DNA from: Candidatus Zixiibacteriota bacterium
GTDB taxonomy: Bacteria; Zixibacteria; MSB-5A5; GN15; FEB-12
Assembly (NCBI GenBank): GCA_034003725.1
Contig: JAVEYB010000006.1
Location: 1 to 64,000 of the forward strand
Length of the DNA: 64,000 bases
Direction of reading: 5' to 3'
Below, in pieces: positions 51,204 through 59,202 of the stretch. The translations under genes were made by a program, and so were the position numbers. Position 1 is the first letter of the stretch, and each line of letters starts with the position of its first letter. The notes under the pieces were generated by a model that saw nothing but the letters and a program-made list of their open reading frames with translations, had not been told where the DNA came from and did no database searches.

Positions 51204-51232
51204 ACGTAACCGGTCGCCCGTCGCTTTGTCAA
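51204..51232 (-). promoter_or_regulatory. Weak promoter candidate for the leftward operon
   Basis: On the minus strand: TTGACA at 51232-51227, a 17-base spacer, then TTACGT, a poor -10. It is placed 38 bases before the first gene of the leftward series. Tentative. Confidence 0.25.
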
Positions 51233-51461
51233 CAATTACGACCCGCGGAGCCCGACGAAATGCGGGATATGAGCCCGGGCCAAAAGCGGAGCGATACGAT
51301 CCATTATCGACCGGCCGTTCCAGCGGCTTCCGTGGCATCGACGCAGCCACTCTGTAGCTTGTATCGGCAGAATCGACCCCAAGCCGGGTATTTCGAACGG
51401 TGCATAATCCGAGAATAATCGCCGCGGCCGGTCAATACTTTCAACGGCATGTTTTCTTTGG

Positions 51462-51491
51462 TTGATATAGCGGCGATCCCTCCGATATATT
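51462..51491 (+). promoter_or_regulatory. Candidate promoter of the rightward operon
   Basis: TTGATA at 51462-51467, an 18-base spacer, then TATATT at 51486-51491 followed by G. It would give a leader of about 60 bases before the acyltransferase gene. Confidence 0.55.
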
Positions 51492-51556
51492 GACAAAGCG
51501 GCTGCTTTACTCTCCGACGGCGGCAGCCGAATCACGTTACGGGATTGACAGGTTTC

Positions 51557-52144
51557 ATGCTAATTCGAGAGATAGTTCGAGCCATTTTCAACAGACAGCA
51601 GCGGTTCCGCTTCCGCTATCACCTCGTTCGCAATCTCCCCGGGGAGTACGGTTTTATTCTCCGTCGTCGGGTACTGGCGAAGTGGTTTGGATCGTTGGGG
51701 AAGAATCTGAAGGTGCACGAGGGGTTCCGTTTCCGTAATATCGAGTTGATCCGTTGCGGGAGCCACGTAAACATCGGGGTTGATGCATTCATTCAGGCGG
51801 GCGGCGGCGTGGAGATCGGCGACTACGCGATTCTTGGCCCGGGCGTCAAGGTCTGGACGCAGAATCACGCGTCCGCCCGGACGGATATCCCCATCCAACA
51901 GCAGGGGGCCGAATACAAGCCCGTGGTGATCGGGCGCGACGTATGGATTGGCGCCAATGCCTTTATCATGCCCGGGGTTACGCTGGGCGAAGGCTGTGTC
52001 GTGGCTGCCGGCGCGGTGGTCGGCGCAAAGAACTACCCCCCGTACAAGATTCTGGCCGGCAATCCTGCGCGGGTAATCGGCACACGCGAAAACAGCGAAA
52101 GTGCACCGACCGCCGCTCCGGACCCGTCGAGGGAGTCCGACTAG
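51557..52144 (+). CDS. Hexapeptide-repeat acyltransferase
   Basis: The 195 residues form a left-handed beta-helix acyltransferase of the CatB/WbbJ/maltose acetyltransferase type. Repeating hexapeptides run from IGVDAFIQAGGGVEIGDYAILGPG (about 79-102) through VVIGRDVWIGANAFIMPGVTLGEG to VVAAGAVVGAK (about 153-163). A catalytic His in TQNHASAR lies near 108. The end, ILAGNPARVIG, is the family signature. It probably O-acetylates a sugar of the polymer using acetyl-CoA. ATG 51557 is chosen over TTG 51545. It precedes a glycosyltransferase gene by 31 bases. Confidence 0.88.
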   Translation: MLIREIVRAIFNRQQRFRFRYHLVRNLPGEYGFILRRRVLAKWFGSLGKNLKVHEGFRFRNIELIRCGSHVNIGVDAFIQAGGGVEIGDYAILGPGVKVWTQNHASARTDIPIQQQGAEYKPVVIGRDVWIGANAFIMPGVTLGEGCVVAAGAVVGAKNYPPYKILAGNPARVIGTRENSESAPTAAPDPSRESD

Positions 52145-52175
52145 TGGATCAGGTCGTTCACTCCGGAAACCGCAC

Positions 52176-53540
52176 ATGACATCATCGCCCAATAAAAAAG
52201 TCCTGATCGTCTCGTACGCCTTTCCCCCGTCGGCTGCGGTCGGCGTGTATCGAGTCATCAAGTTCTGCAAGTATCTGCCGCAGTTTGGATGGGATCCGGT
52301 GATACTGACGGTCCAGGAAGCCGTGAGTTTCAGCCGCGACGAGTCTCTGCTCGAGCAGCTCCCCCGCGACCTGAAGGTGTACCGGTCGAAAGACGCATCG
52401 CCGGTGACATGGTACGAGAAAAAGACCGGACGCGGGCCGCTGGAGCCGGTGGCAGCGCCAACAGCAGATCCGTCTGCCGGAAAAACCCCCGCCACCACGC
52501 CCGTGTCGCCGTCGCTGCCGGGGCGGATCAAAGGCTACATACGCCGCTCACTCTTTACACCGGATGACAACGTCTTCTGGGTTCCGTATGGAGTATCTGC
52601 CGGACTGAAGGCGATTAAGCAGGAACGTATCGACGTCATTTTTACAACCTCGCCGCCGGCGTCGGCACATCTCGTGGGATACTGGCTGTCGGTTCTCACC
52701 GGCACGCCGCTGGTGATCGACTTCCGCGATCTGTGGACACAGAATGCCGGCTATCGGCAAAAGAACAAGCCCGCTCCCGCGCGCCTCTACGACCGGTTCC
52801 TCGAGAAGCGCTGCATGAAGCGGAGTCGATTCATCGTGACGGCCACCGAAGGGTTCACGGACCTCGTTCGCGGCAAGAACCCGTACAAGCCGGCCGACAG
52901 AATCGTCACCATCACCAACGGACTCGATCCCGATGACTTTGCGTCGGTGGAGTTTCCAAGCGCGAAAAATGAGCGGTTCACGATACTCTATCTCGGCAGC
53001 TTGTACGGCGCCCGCAACCCGTTTTTCTTCTTCGAGGCGCTGGAGCATTTCCTGGATCGTCGCCCGGAGGCGCGTGACAACATACGGGTGGACTTTGTTG
53101 GCGGCGCCAAAGGGTATGAGCATGCGACCAAAGGCAACCGATTGGAGAAGATTGTACGGTGGCTCGGACACGTGCCGCAAAAGCAGGCGCTGTCGCTGCT
53201 GTGGCAGGCTGATGTCCTCCTGCTGCTTCTGGGTTTCGGTGAAACCCACACGACCGTCATCCCTGCCAAGCTCTTCGAATACATCGCCACCGGACGGCCG
53301 ATCCTTGCGTTTGTGCCGGAAGGTCAGTCGAGCGCATTGATCGAGAAATACAACCGCGGACTCGCAGTAACCTCGCCGGACAAAGACAGAGTCGCTGACT
53401 TCATAGCGTCACGCTATGACGCTTGGGTCACACAGGATGGTCCGCTGCCGTCGAAGATCGACCTGCCCGAGGAGTTTGACCGTCGAGCGAAGACGAGACA
53501 CTTGTCCGAAGTGTTCGAACGGGCCCGCCAAACGCGCTGA
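52176..53540 (+). CDS. GT-B glycosyltransferase (family 4-like)
   Basis: The 454 residues start KVLIVSYAFPPSAAVGVYRV, a donor-side GT-B opening, with a low-complexity linker near residues 90-125. The C-terminal half holds VTITNGLDPDDF, ILYLGSLYGARNP, VRWLGHVPQKQALSLLWQAD and PAKLFEYIATGRPILAFVPEG, the E-rich donor site. Cytoplasmic; donor unknown. The open frame extends 75 bases upstream inside the acyltransferase gene, but ATG 52176 fits the fold. It follows the hexapeptide acyltransferase gene and precedes the ACP-ligase module after a 270-base gap. Confidence 0.87.
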   Translation: MTSSPNKKVLIVSYAFPPSAAVGVYRVIKFCKYLPQFGWDPVILTVQEAVSFSRDESLLEQLPRDLKVYRSKDASPVTWYEKKTGRGPLEPVAAPTADPSAGKTPATTPVSPSLPGRIKGYIRRSLFTPDDNVFWVPYGVSAGLKAIKQERIDVIFTTSPPASAHLVGYWLSVLTGTPLVIDFRDLWTQNAGYRQKNKPAPARLYDRFLEKRCMKRSRFIVTATEGFTDLVRGKNPYKPADRIVTITNGLDPDDFASVEFPSAKNERFTILYLGSLYGARNPFFFFEALEHFLDRRPEARDNIRVDFVGGAKGYEHATKGNRLEKIVRWLGHVPQKQALSLLWQADVLLLLLGFGETHTTVIPAKLFEYIATGRPILAFVPEGQSSALIEKYNRGLAVTSPDKDRVADFIASRYDAWVTQDGPLPSKIDLPEEFDRRAKTRHLSEVFERARQTR

Positions 53541-53577
53541 TTGCGCGATTTTCCGTCACTTTTCGGCTCCTCTCCCC

Positions 53578-53606
53578 TTGACAAACATAGGCTCGTAAAG
53601 TACATT
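53578..53606 (+). promoter_or_regulatory. Candidate promoter of the carrier-protein operon
   Basis: A perfect TTGACA at 53578-53583, a 17-base spacer, then TACATT at 53601-53606. The ACP start codon is about 200 bases downstream, implying a long leader. Confidence 0.5.
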
Positions 53607-53814
53607 ATTGACCACGATACGCCGGAACGGATGTGCCGCTGTGACTGCCCGGCCCATCCGGAAGGACTCTCCTTCACTCCGGCCGCGCCCGGATGAACGG
53701 GCGCCGTTTGGGGCGGCATGCATCGACAACTCGACATCGCCAATTCGGTACCTGCCTCACGTACCCGTAGGTTGACACTGTACGTTTATCAAAACCTAAC
53801 GAAGCGGAATCTCT

Positions 53815-54054
53815 ATGTATCAGGGGATCCAACAAGAGATTGTGGCAGTCATTCGAGATGTGGGAAATCTGTCCGGCGATATTCCCTCAGACAAGGATTT
53901 GTACTCTGAACTCGGAGTTGAATCGGTCAACTCGATCCATTTGCTGCTGGCTCTGGAAGACAAATTCGGCGTGTCAATCGATGATACGCAGTTTGTCCGG
54001 GCGCGCACGGTTGCCGGGCTCACCAACCTGATTGCGGATTTGCGGGGGAGCTGA
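53815..54054 (+). CDS. Acyl/aminoacyl carrier protein
   Basis: The 79 residues are a carrier protein: four-helix pattern, acidic, with the phosphopantetheine attachment segment LGVESVNSIHLLLALEDKFGV. The site reads Glu36-Ser37-Val38 where typical ACPs have Asp-Ser-Leu, and a second Ser follows at 40. Ser37 is the likely carrier of the arm. It abuts the next gene exactly (stop TGA 54052-54054, ATG 54055), so the pair is translationally coupled. By family knowledge, stand-alone carrier proteins next to class II aaRS-like ligases are loaded with an amino acid. Confidence 0.85.
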   Translation: MYQGIQQEIVAVIRDVGNLSGDIPSDKDLYSELGVESVNSIHLLLALEDKFGVSIDDTQFVRARTVAGLTNLIADLRGS

Positions 54055-55245
54055 ATGACCGTTATTGCTATCGAGCTTCCCAACAACATACCGTCCGATG
54101 TCGCGATTGAAATTGCGAAGCGCGCGTGTTACTGCGACAGTCGTATCACGGACAGCCGATTTGATGCCGAGCAGCGTCGACTTGAAATCCGCTGTGAGAA
54201 TGGCGACGGTTCGTCCGATGTCGCGGACAAGGTGCGGCTGCTGATCGACAAGATGAAAACCGAGCGGCTCGCCGTGCAGTCGAAAGTGCTGCGATCGCGA
54301 CAGGGTGGGTCGACCGATTTCGATGCCGACGTGTTTCGCTCGTTGGAGGGGGCCGGAGACGTATTTACCGAAGGTATCGGCGTCATCAGCCGAGGCGGCA
54401 CGTTTCTGTCGCTGTTGATGCGGGTCGACCGGCTGCTTGAACGTATCGCCACCGACCTGTTCGGCGCTGCGACGAAGAGCTACAATACGCTGATTCCGGC
54501 CGACTGGCTCCGCCGGGCCGGCTATTTTTCTTCTTTCGCGCATTCGATCACCTTCGCGACCCATCTCTCTGAGGACTTCCATCGCATCGAACGGTTTGCC
54601 GCCCGCCACAAGAACGGGCGGCCCCTGCACTTCGAAACACTCGATGAAATCGCCACACCCGAGTACTGCCTGTCTCCCGCAGTCTGTTATCATACCTATG
54701 GAAGTATGGCCGCCATGACGTTTGGAGATACTGACGAGGGTCTGAGAACCGTCACAGCGGCAGGCCGGTGTTTCCGATACGAATCGAAAAACCTTACCGC
54801 GCTCGATCGCCTGTGGGAGTTTTCGATGCGGGAGATTGTCTTTGTCGGCGAGAAGCGACACGTGCTCGATGCGCGACAGCGGGCGGTCGATACCGTCTGG
54901 CGTTTGGTGGAGATTCTCGATCTGCACGCGACCCTCGAAACAGCCTCCGATCCGTTTTTTGCCACGGATTTCCGCTCGCTGCGGTTTTTCCAACTGGCCA
55001 ACGAACTGAAATATGAGCTTCGCCTTCCGGTGGAACCGAACCGGTCGATCGCGGCAGCATCGTTCAACTATCACGAGAGCTTTTTCGGAGACGGATTCGC
55101 GATTCGCACCGCTGAGGGCGCGGCGGCGCACACCGGATGCGCAGCGTTCGGCCTCGAGCGGCTTGTATTCGCCGCGCTCGCACAAATCGGAGCGGAGGCG
55201 CTTCTGTCGCGTTTAGGTGAAGCTGAGAAAGAGTTGACACGGTAA
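54055..55245 (+). CDS. Amino acid:[carrier protein] ligase (class II aaRS-like)
   Basis: The 396 residues match the aa:CP ligase family, shortened homologs of the seryl-tRNA synthetase catalytic domain. These load an amino acid on the phosphopantetheine arm of a carrier protein rather than on tRNA. Visible parts are RAGYFSSFAHSITFATHL, LSPAVCYHTY, class II motif 2 GRCFRYES with RLWEFSMREIVFVG, and motif 3 GCAAFGLERLV. Cys211, Glu260 and Cys362 are plausible zinc ligands by analogy (inferred). There is no tRNA-binding arm. The carrier protein immediately upstream is the expected substrate. The amino acid cannot be predicted reliably; relatives use small ones. The N-terminal 140 residues are a divergent region. 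Confidence 0.85.
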   Translation: MTVIAIELPNNIPSDVAIEIAKRACYCDSRITDSRFDAEQRRLEIRCENGDGSSDVADKVRLLIDKMKTERLAVQSKVLRSRQGGSTDFDADVFRSLEGAGDVFTEGIGVISRGGTFLSLLMRVDRLLERIATDLFGAATKSYNTLIPADWLRRAGYFSSFAHSITFATHLSEDFHRIERFAARHKNGRPLHFETLDEIATPEYCLSPAVCYHTYGSMAAMTFGDTDEGLRTVTAAGRCFRYESKNLTALDRLWEFSMREIVFVGEKRHVLDARQRAVDTVWRLVEILDLHATLETASDPFFATDFRSLRFFQLANELKYELRLPVEPNRSIAAASFNYHESFFGDGFAIRTAEGAAAHTGCAAFGLERLVFAALAQIGAEALLSRLGEAEKELTR

Positions 55246-55269
55246 CCGATGGAGAAAGGGGCAACGATC

Positions 55270-56274
55270 ATGCAGCCCGCAGACGGGTTTTCGTTTGTTT
55301 TTGGGCCGGACCTCGGACAGGTATCGGAGTTGATCTGCCGCACGTGGGCGCGGCCGTGCTGGCATTACGATGTCGGCCTGTTGCAGCTGCACATCATGCG
55401 GCCGTCGGGCGACCCGGAGTTGACGGTTGGACAGGTTTCCGCCGATGGCCGGCTGGCCTCGTTTCAAGCGTATATGCCGTTTGACGTGGAGTACTATGGC
55501 CGTCGCTATCGAGCCGTCTTTGCCAGTTTTCTGACCGTGTCGTCCGATTTTCACGGCAAGGGTCTGGCCGGACCCCAGCAGGGAAAGCTGATCGAAAAGG
55601 CTATAGATAAAGACTACGACCTGTACATAACGATGTGCGAGGTGGGGGCAGCCTCGAACCGGGCGGTCGAGAAAATCTTCACGAGCAAGGGACTGGACGT
55701 CAAAGTCGTCAACGTCCTGCAATACTCCGCGGCGCTGCGCGAGCTGGTAGACCCGATCCTCCCCACCCAACCGAGCGGTCATACGCGACCCTATCGCGCG
55801 GAAGATCGGTCGCTCATTCTTCCGCTCGTGCGAAACCTCGGCGGAAGCGTTCCGCTCAAAAAGATCATCCCGGACGACGACATCGACTTCCTCATGATGA
55901 CTCGTCCGCACACGCGCTCGTATGTATGGGAGGAGGACGGGCGCGTTCGCGCGCTGGCCAATCTGTTGCTGCTCGAAGTGATCGAGCCCGATGAATCGAG
56001 ACGCCTGCACGCGTACTTCGACAACGTGTCGTTCGGGGACTTGAGCTCGGAAGCACAGACGGTGTTCATTGCGGACATCATGATGGCGCTGCGGGAGACG
56101 AATTACACGACGGCGTTCATGCCGAATATCGGCTACGTCGCCGCCGATCCGTTCCGCAAGAACCGGTTCCGGACGGCGCCCCGTCAGATCAACCTCTATA
56201 TCGCGCCGTTGCGTCCGAAAGTTCTCCCGGACGGCATAAAGCCGGTCGACGGGTTTTATCTCGATGTGTACTGA
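55270..56274 (+). CDS. GNAT-superfamily transferase of the aminoacyl-carrier module
   Basis: The 334 residues contain a GNAT-type core near 85-130. The acyl-CoA/phosphopantetheine loop is FHGKGLAGPQQGKLIEKA and a following strand is ITMCEVGAASNRAVEKIF. The C-terminal half (about 180-330) looks like a second, partial GNAT domain (DRSLILPLVRNLG onward). Coming directly after the carrier-protein ligase, it could take the amino acid or acyl group from the loaded carrier protein and place it on a sugar. That is inference from context. ATG 55270 has GAAAGGGG 8 bases upstream; ATG 55249 does not. Confidence 0.7.
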   Translation: MQPADGFSFVFGPDLGQVSELICRTWARPCWHYDVGLLQLHIMRPSGDPELTVGQVSADGRLASFQAYMPFDVEYYGRRYRAVFASFLTVSSDFHGKGLAGPQQGKLIEKAIDKDYDLYITMCEVGAASNRAVEKIFTSKGLDVKVVNVLQYSAALRELVDPILPTQPSGHTRPYRAEDRSLILPLVRNLGGSVPLKKIIPDDDIDFLMMTRPHTRSYVWEEDGRVRALANLLLLEVIEPDESRRLHAYFDNVSFGDLSSEAQTVFIADIMMALRETNYTTAFMPNIGYVAADPFRKNRFRTAPRQINLYIAPLRPKVLPDGIKPVDGFYLDVY

Positions 56275-56292
56275 TATCGGCCGGGGTCGGGG

Positions 56293-56976
56293 GTGAAAGA
56301 AGTGCTGAAATACACGGTGTATCTGGTCGGAACGCTGTGCGGCGGTCTGATCGGATTCCCGCTGGGCCTGCTGGCCTTCGTGGAGAAGTGGACTATTCGC
56401 ACCGAGGGCGTCTACCTTTTCGGGGCGCAGCTGGTCGCCTTGTTCCCCGGCTGGCCGGGCAATTTCATTCGGTCGGCGTACTACCTGATTGCGCTCGATT
56501 CTTTTCACATCACCGCGATTATCAGTTTCGGGACTTATTTTTCGAACCGCGCGTCGCGTGTCAGGCAAGCAGCCGGAACCGGCGCATACTGCATTATCGG
56601 CATGACCGATATCGGGGAAAGCGTCCGAATCGCCAGTCGTGTGTCAATCACGTCGGGAATCCACCAGCACGGGTCGTCGGCTACGATTGGTTCTTCAAGT
56701 TCAGCGGCCGGACATCGCCGACGAGTTTCAATCGGCCGTGGGGCGTGGATCGGTGAAGGCGCCGTGATTGGTGCGGATATCGGAGCGGGGGCGGTAGTCG
56801 CCATGGGGGCGGTAGTCACGAAGCCGGTTCCCCCGTATGCTATGGCGATGGGAAATCCCGCCCGGTTGATGCCGACCGTGTCGGTAACCGCTCCCGGTCA
56901 GGTATCGGCTTCCGCCGACCTCGAGCAGCGGACTCCCCGCGAAGTTAATCCACCCGCCCGCGAATCAACCGCTTGA
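56293..56976 (+). CDS. Hexapeptide-repeat protein with hydrophobic N-terminus
   Basis: The 227 residues begin with hydrophobic segments at about 8-30 and 40-80 (membrane association), then a left-handed beta-helix from about 100 (AYCIIGMTDIGESVRIASRVSI onward) to GNPARLMP near 195. It is likely an acyltransferase of the LbH class acting at the membrane. Start GTG 56293 is uncertain; another GTG lies 9 bases later. The last 32 bases overlap the 3' end of the convergent deacetylase gene. Confidence 0.7.
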   Translation: MKEVLKYTVYLVGTLCGGLIGFPLGLLAFVEKWTIRTEGVYLFGAQLVALFPGWPGNFIRSAYYLIALDSFHITAIISFGTYFSNRASRVRQAAGTGAYCIIGMTDIGESVRIASRVSITSGIHQHGSSATIGSSSSAAGHRRRVSIGRGAWIGEGAVIGADIGAGAVVAMGAVVTKPVPPYAMAMGNPARLMPTVSVTAPGQVSASADLEQRTPREVNPPARESTA

Positions 56977-58018
56977 GCGCCAGCTTACCGACGTACGAAA
57001 ATACTTCAGGTCGATTGTCGCCGTTGATGGTGAGGCGCGGGAGAGCATAACGCGCCGGGCCGGCGAGCGGATAGGTCGGGACGCCGAGTTGCGTGGTAAA
57101 GCCGACCGAGTAACCGCAGGATGGCGCTATATCAAGGACCTTTTCGCTGAACGACCCTGCCGGGTAGCAGATCGCCGTCACGGTTGCGTTCAGGTGCTTC
57201 TCGAGGTCCTGCCTGGAGCCAATCAGTTCGTCGCGAATCTCATCGGCTTTCAATAACGCGAGCTTACGATGGTTGACGGTGTGGGACTGGAAGTCGATTC
57301 TCGATGTCTGCAACGAACGCATAGTCTCCCAGCTCATGCAGCCGACCCCGATCGCATACGTCTGGTCCACATGCCGCTCGAGCTGGGCAACTGCACGATC
57401 GATCATCTCCTGCGGCTGATCGTCGAGCAGCCGGCACAGCGCTCGTCCCAGCGCCCGGCGCTCCTCGTACGTCGCCACGGAAGCGCGAGCGATGAGAGTT
57501 CTCACATCATCGGGGACGGCTCCGGGATCGGCTTTCATTCGTTCCAGAGCCGGCGTGTCGAGCTTGGTGACGACGTTGGTGATGCGCAGGTGCCAGAACC
57601 GTCTCTCGGTATCGACATAGGCGGTCGGCACGAAGACCACGGCCGGGAAATTGTGACGACGGAGCGCCGGCAGGGCGTAGTCTGCAAAATCGCTGTCGGC
57701 GTCGTCAAATGTGATCAGCGCCGTGCGTCGCTCGATAGTTTTCTTGCCGTCCAGAATATCGATGAACGCGGGTAGATCGACAACGTCGAAATACCTCCCG
57801 ATAGCATCGAGATGATCGGCGAACAGCCGGTAATCGAGCCCCCAGTCGTATCCGAGGAAGCCGACTTTGCCCTTGTCGTGGTCGACCACGCGATGATAGG
57901 TGAAAACGACCAGCATGGGCTCCGACGGAAATCGCAGTCTCTCGAGAGCGAATGCGAGTCGCCAGAGTCCGCAGCGTTGTCCGATACGGTCGATGAGTTG
58001 TGCCAGCATCCCTGCCAT
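56945..58018 (-). CDS. Polysaccharide deacetylase (NodB/CE4)
   Basis: The 357-residue enzyme has NodB motif 1 as LITFDDADSDF near 102-112 (catalytic base and metal Asp present; Ala replaces the usual Gly of TFDDG). Motif 2 is DFQSHTVNHRKL near 240-251 with both metal His. CYPAGSFSEKV follows. No clear signal peptide: it has one hydrophobic segment near 34-45. A role in removing acetyl groups from polymer or lipid-linked sugars is expected. ATG 58018 is chosen among near-equal starts. It lies 27 bases after the GNAT gene stop on the same strand. Confidence 0.85.
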   Translation of the reverse strand: MAGMLAQLIDRIGQRCGLWRLAFALERLRFPSEPMLVVFTYHRVVDHDKGKVGFLGYDWGLDYRLFADHLDAIGRYFDVVDLPAFIDILDGKKTIERRTALITFDDADSDFADYALPALRRHNFPAVVFVPTAYVDTERRFWHLRITNVVTKLDTPALERMKADPGAVPDDVRTLIARASVATYEERRALGRALCRLLDDQPQEMIDRAVAQLERHVDQTYAIGVGCMSWETMRSLQTSRIDFQSHTVNHRKLALLKADEIRDELIGSRQDLEKHLNATVTAICYPAGSFSEKVLDIAPSCGYSVGFTTQLGVPTYPLAGPARYALPRLTINGDNRPEVFSYVGKLALKRLIRGRVD

Positions 58019-58045
58019 CAAACTACGTTGGTTGCGTGCCGCGGG

Positions 58046-59098
58046 CTATACGTCGTTGTCGCCGTTGGTGAAGTGCCACTGCTCGGACGAGTACGCCAGT
58101 TCCCGGTACGGCGCTCCCTGATCGGCATACACGATTACCTTGATTCGATCATCAGCGCGCATTTTGAAACCGAACTCCTCGAATTTCGCGTACATGGCCG
58201 GATTGCCGAAGAAGAAGAAGGTCAGGGTATCGATTCGTTCGGCGCGCGACCAGAGGATGAATTCTCCGATCAGCGGCTCAAGTACGGTCCGGTTGTCGAC
58301 AGTGAAAATGTCGTTGATGCTGATGTCGTTGTCACTCGTGCGAAAAACGATGTAGCCGAGCAGCCGCGACGCTTTCGCGTCGCTGAGGGCGAACACCCGA
58401 TAAGACTTGTAGGGACACTCGGCAAACCGCCAGTTCAGAAAGCGACTGGAGCGCGCGGCAACCATGGCATACTGCCGTGATCCTTCCTCGCTGAGGGTAT
58501 CGAAGCGACCATCGAACTCGGTAAGGATTTCGTAGCGATACATGCCGTTATCACGGTATTTCCGCTCCTTTGACGCCAGGGCCATAACACCATCGACGGG
58601 TTTCGCCAGAAGCCCGGACAACGCGCCGATTTTCACCACGCGCTGGACATAGGATCGGGCGTGTAACACTTTGACCATGCGTTTCAGGCCGCCGATGATC
58701 GTATACCCTGCCCGCTCCGTGATGCGGGCCGAATTGGCGTTGGGAGTGCCCACCAGAAAGGGGTACCCCGCGACGTCCTTGTGCGCAATCATCGCCTTCC
58801 GCAGGGCGAGGGCCAGTCCCTGGCGACGATGCTCGCTGTTGACGCCGAGGTCGCCGCCGAGGCCAATCATGACTCGCGTGCCGCCGATAATCATCTGCTT
58901 CGGAAAACAGGCGATCGACCCGACTATCGTGTTGTCTTTCGGCTCGCGGACGATCCAGCAATCACCGGGTCCCGCAGGATTATCCTGATAGAACCATTTG
59001 AATTTCTTTACCGGCCAGCCGTGAAACTGGGTATCCCAGAATCGGACGATGTCTGCGCCGTCTTTGGCCAGGTCAGCTCTGAGGATTTTGTATTCCAT
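58046..59098 (-). CDS. GNAT N-acyltransferase
   Basis: The 350 residues have a clear GNAT domain in the first half: IGLGGDLGVNSEHRRQGLALALRKAM (about 78-103, the acyl-CoA pyrophosphate loop), then FLVGTPNANSARITERAGY. The second half (about 200-340) resembles another GNAT-like domain (LLGYIVFRTSDNDISINDIF). Such proteins are common in polysaccharide loci and may acylate amino sugars. Substrate unknown. It precedes the deacetylase gene in the same orientation, suggesting exchange of acyl groups on the same sugar. Confidence 0.83.
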   Translation of the reverse strand: MEYKILRADLAKDGADIVRFWDTQFHGWPVKKFKWFYQDNPAGPGDCWIVREPKDNTIVGSIACFPKQMIIGGTRVMIGLGGDLGVNSEHRRQGLALALRKAMIAHKDVAGYPFLVGTPNANSARITERAGYTIIGGLKRMVKVLHARSYVQRVVKIGALSGLLAKPVDGVMALASKERKYRDNGMYRYEILTEFDGRFDTLSEEGSRQYAMVAARSSRFLNWRFAECPYKSYRVFALSDAKASRLLGYIVFRTSDNDISINDIFTVDNRTVLEPLIGEFILWSRAERIDTLTFFFFGNPAMYAKFEEFGFKMRADDRIKVIVYADQGAPYRELAYSSEQWHFTNGDNDV

Positions 59099-59202
59099 AT
59101 CGCCGTATGCTTTCGCAAGTAGTCAACGTCTCCGAGTAATACCGGTTGTCATTTCCGTGTATCGACAGAATCTCTGGACGGCTGAGAGCCGCCCGCATTG
59201 CC

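Larger units (their letters stand above)
51167..51556. other. Divergent promoter region of the two main operons
   Basis: 390 bases between the leftward and rightward polysaccharide operons, with a promoter candidate for each direction. No gene is seen. Confidence 0.5.
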
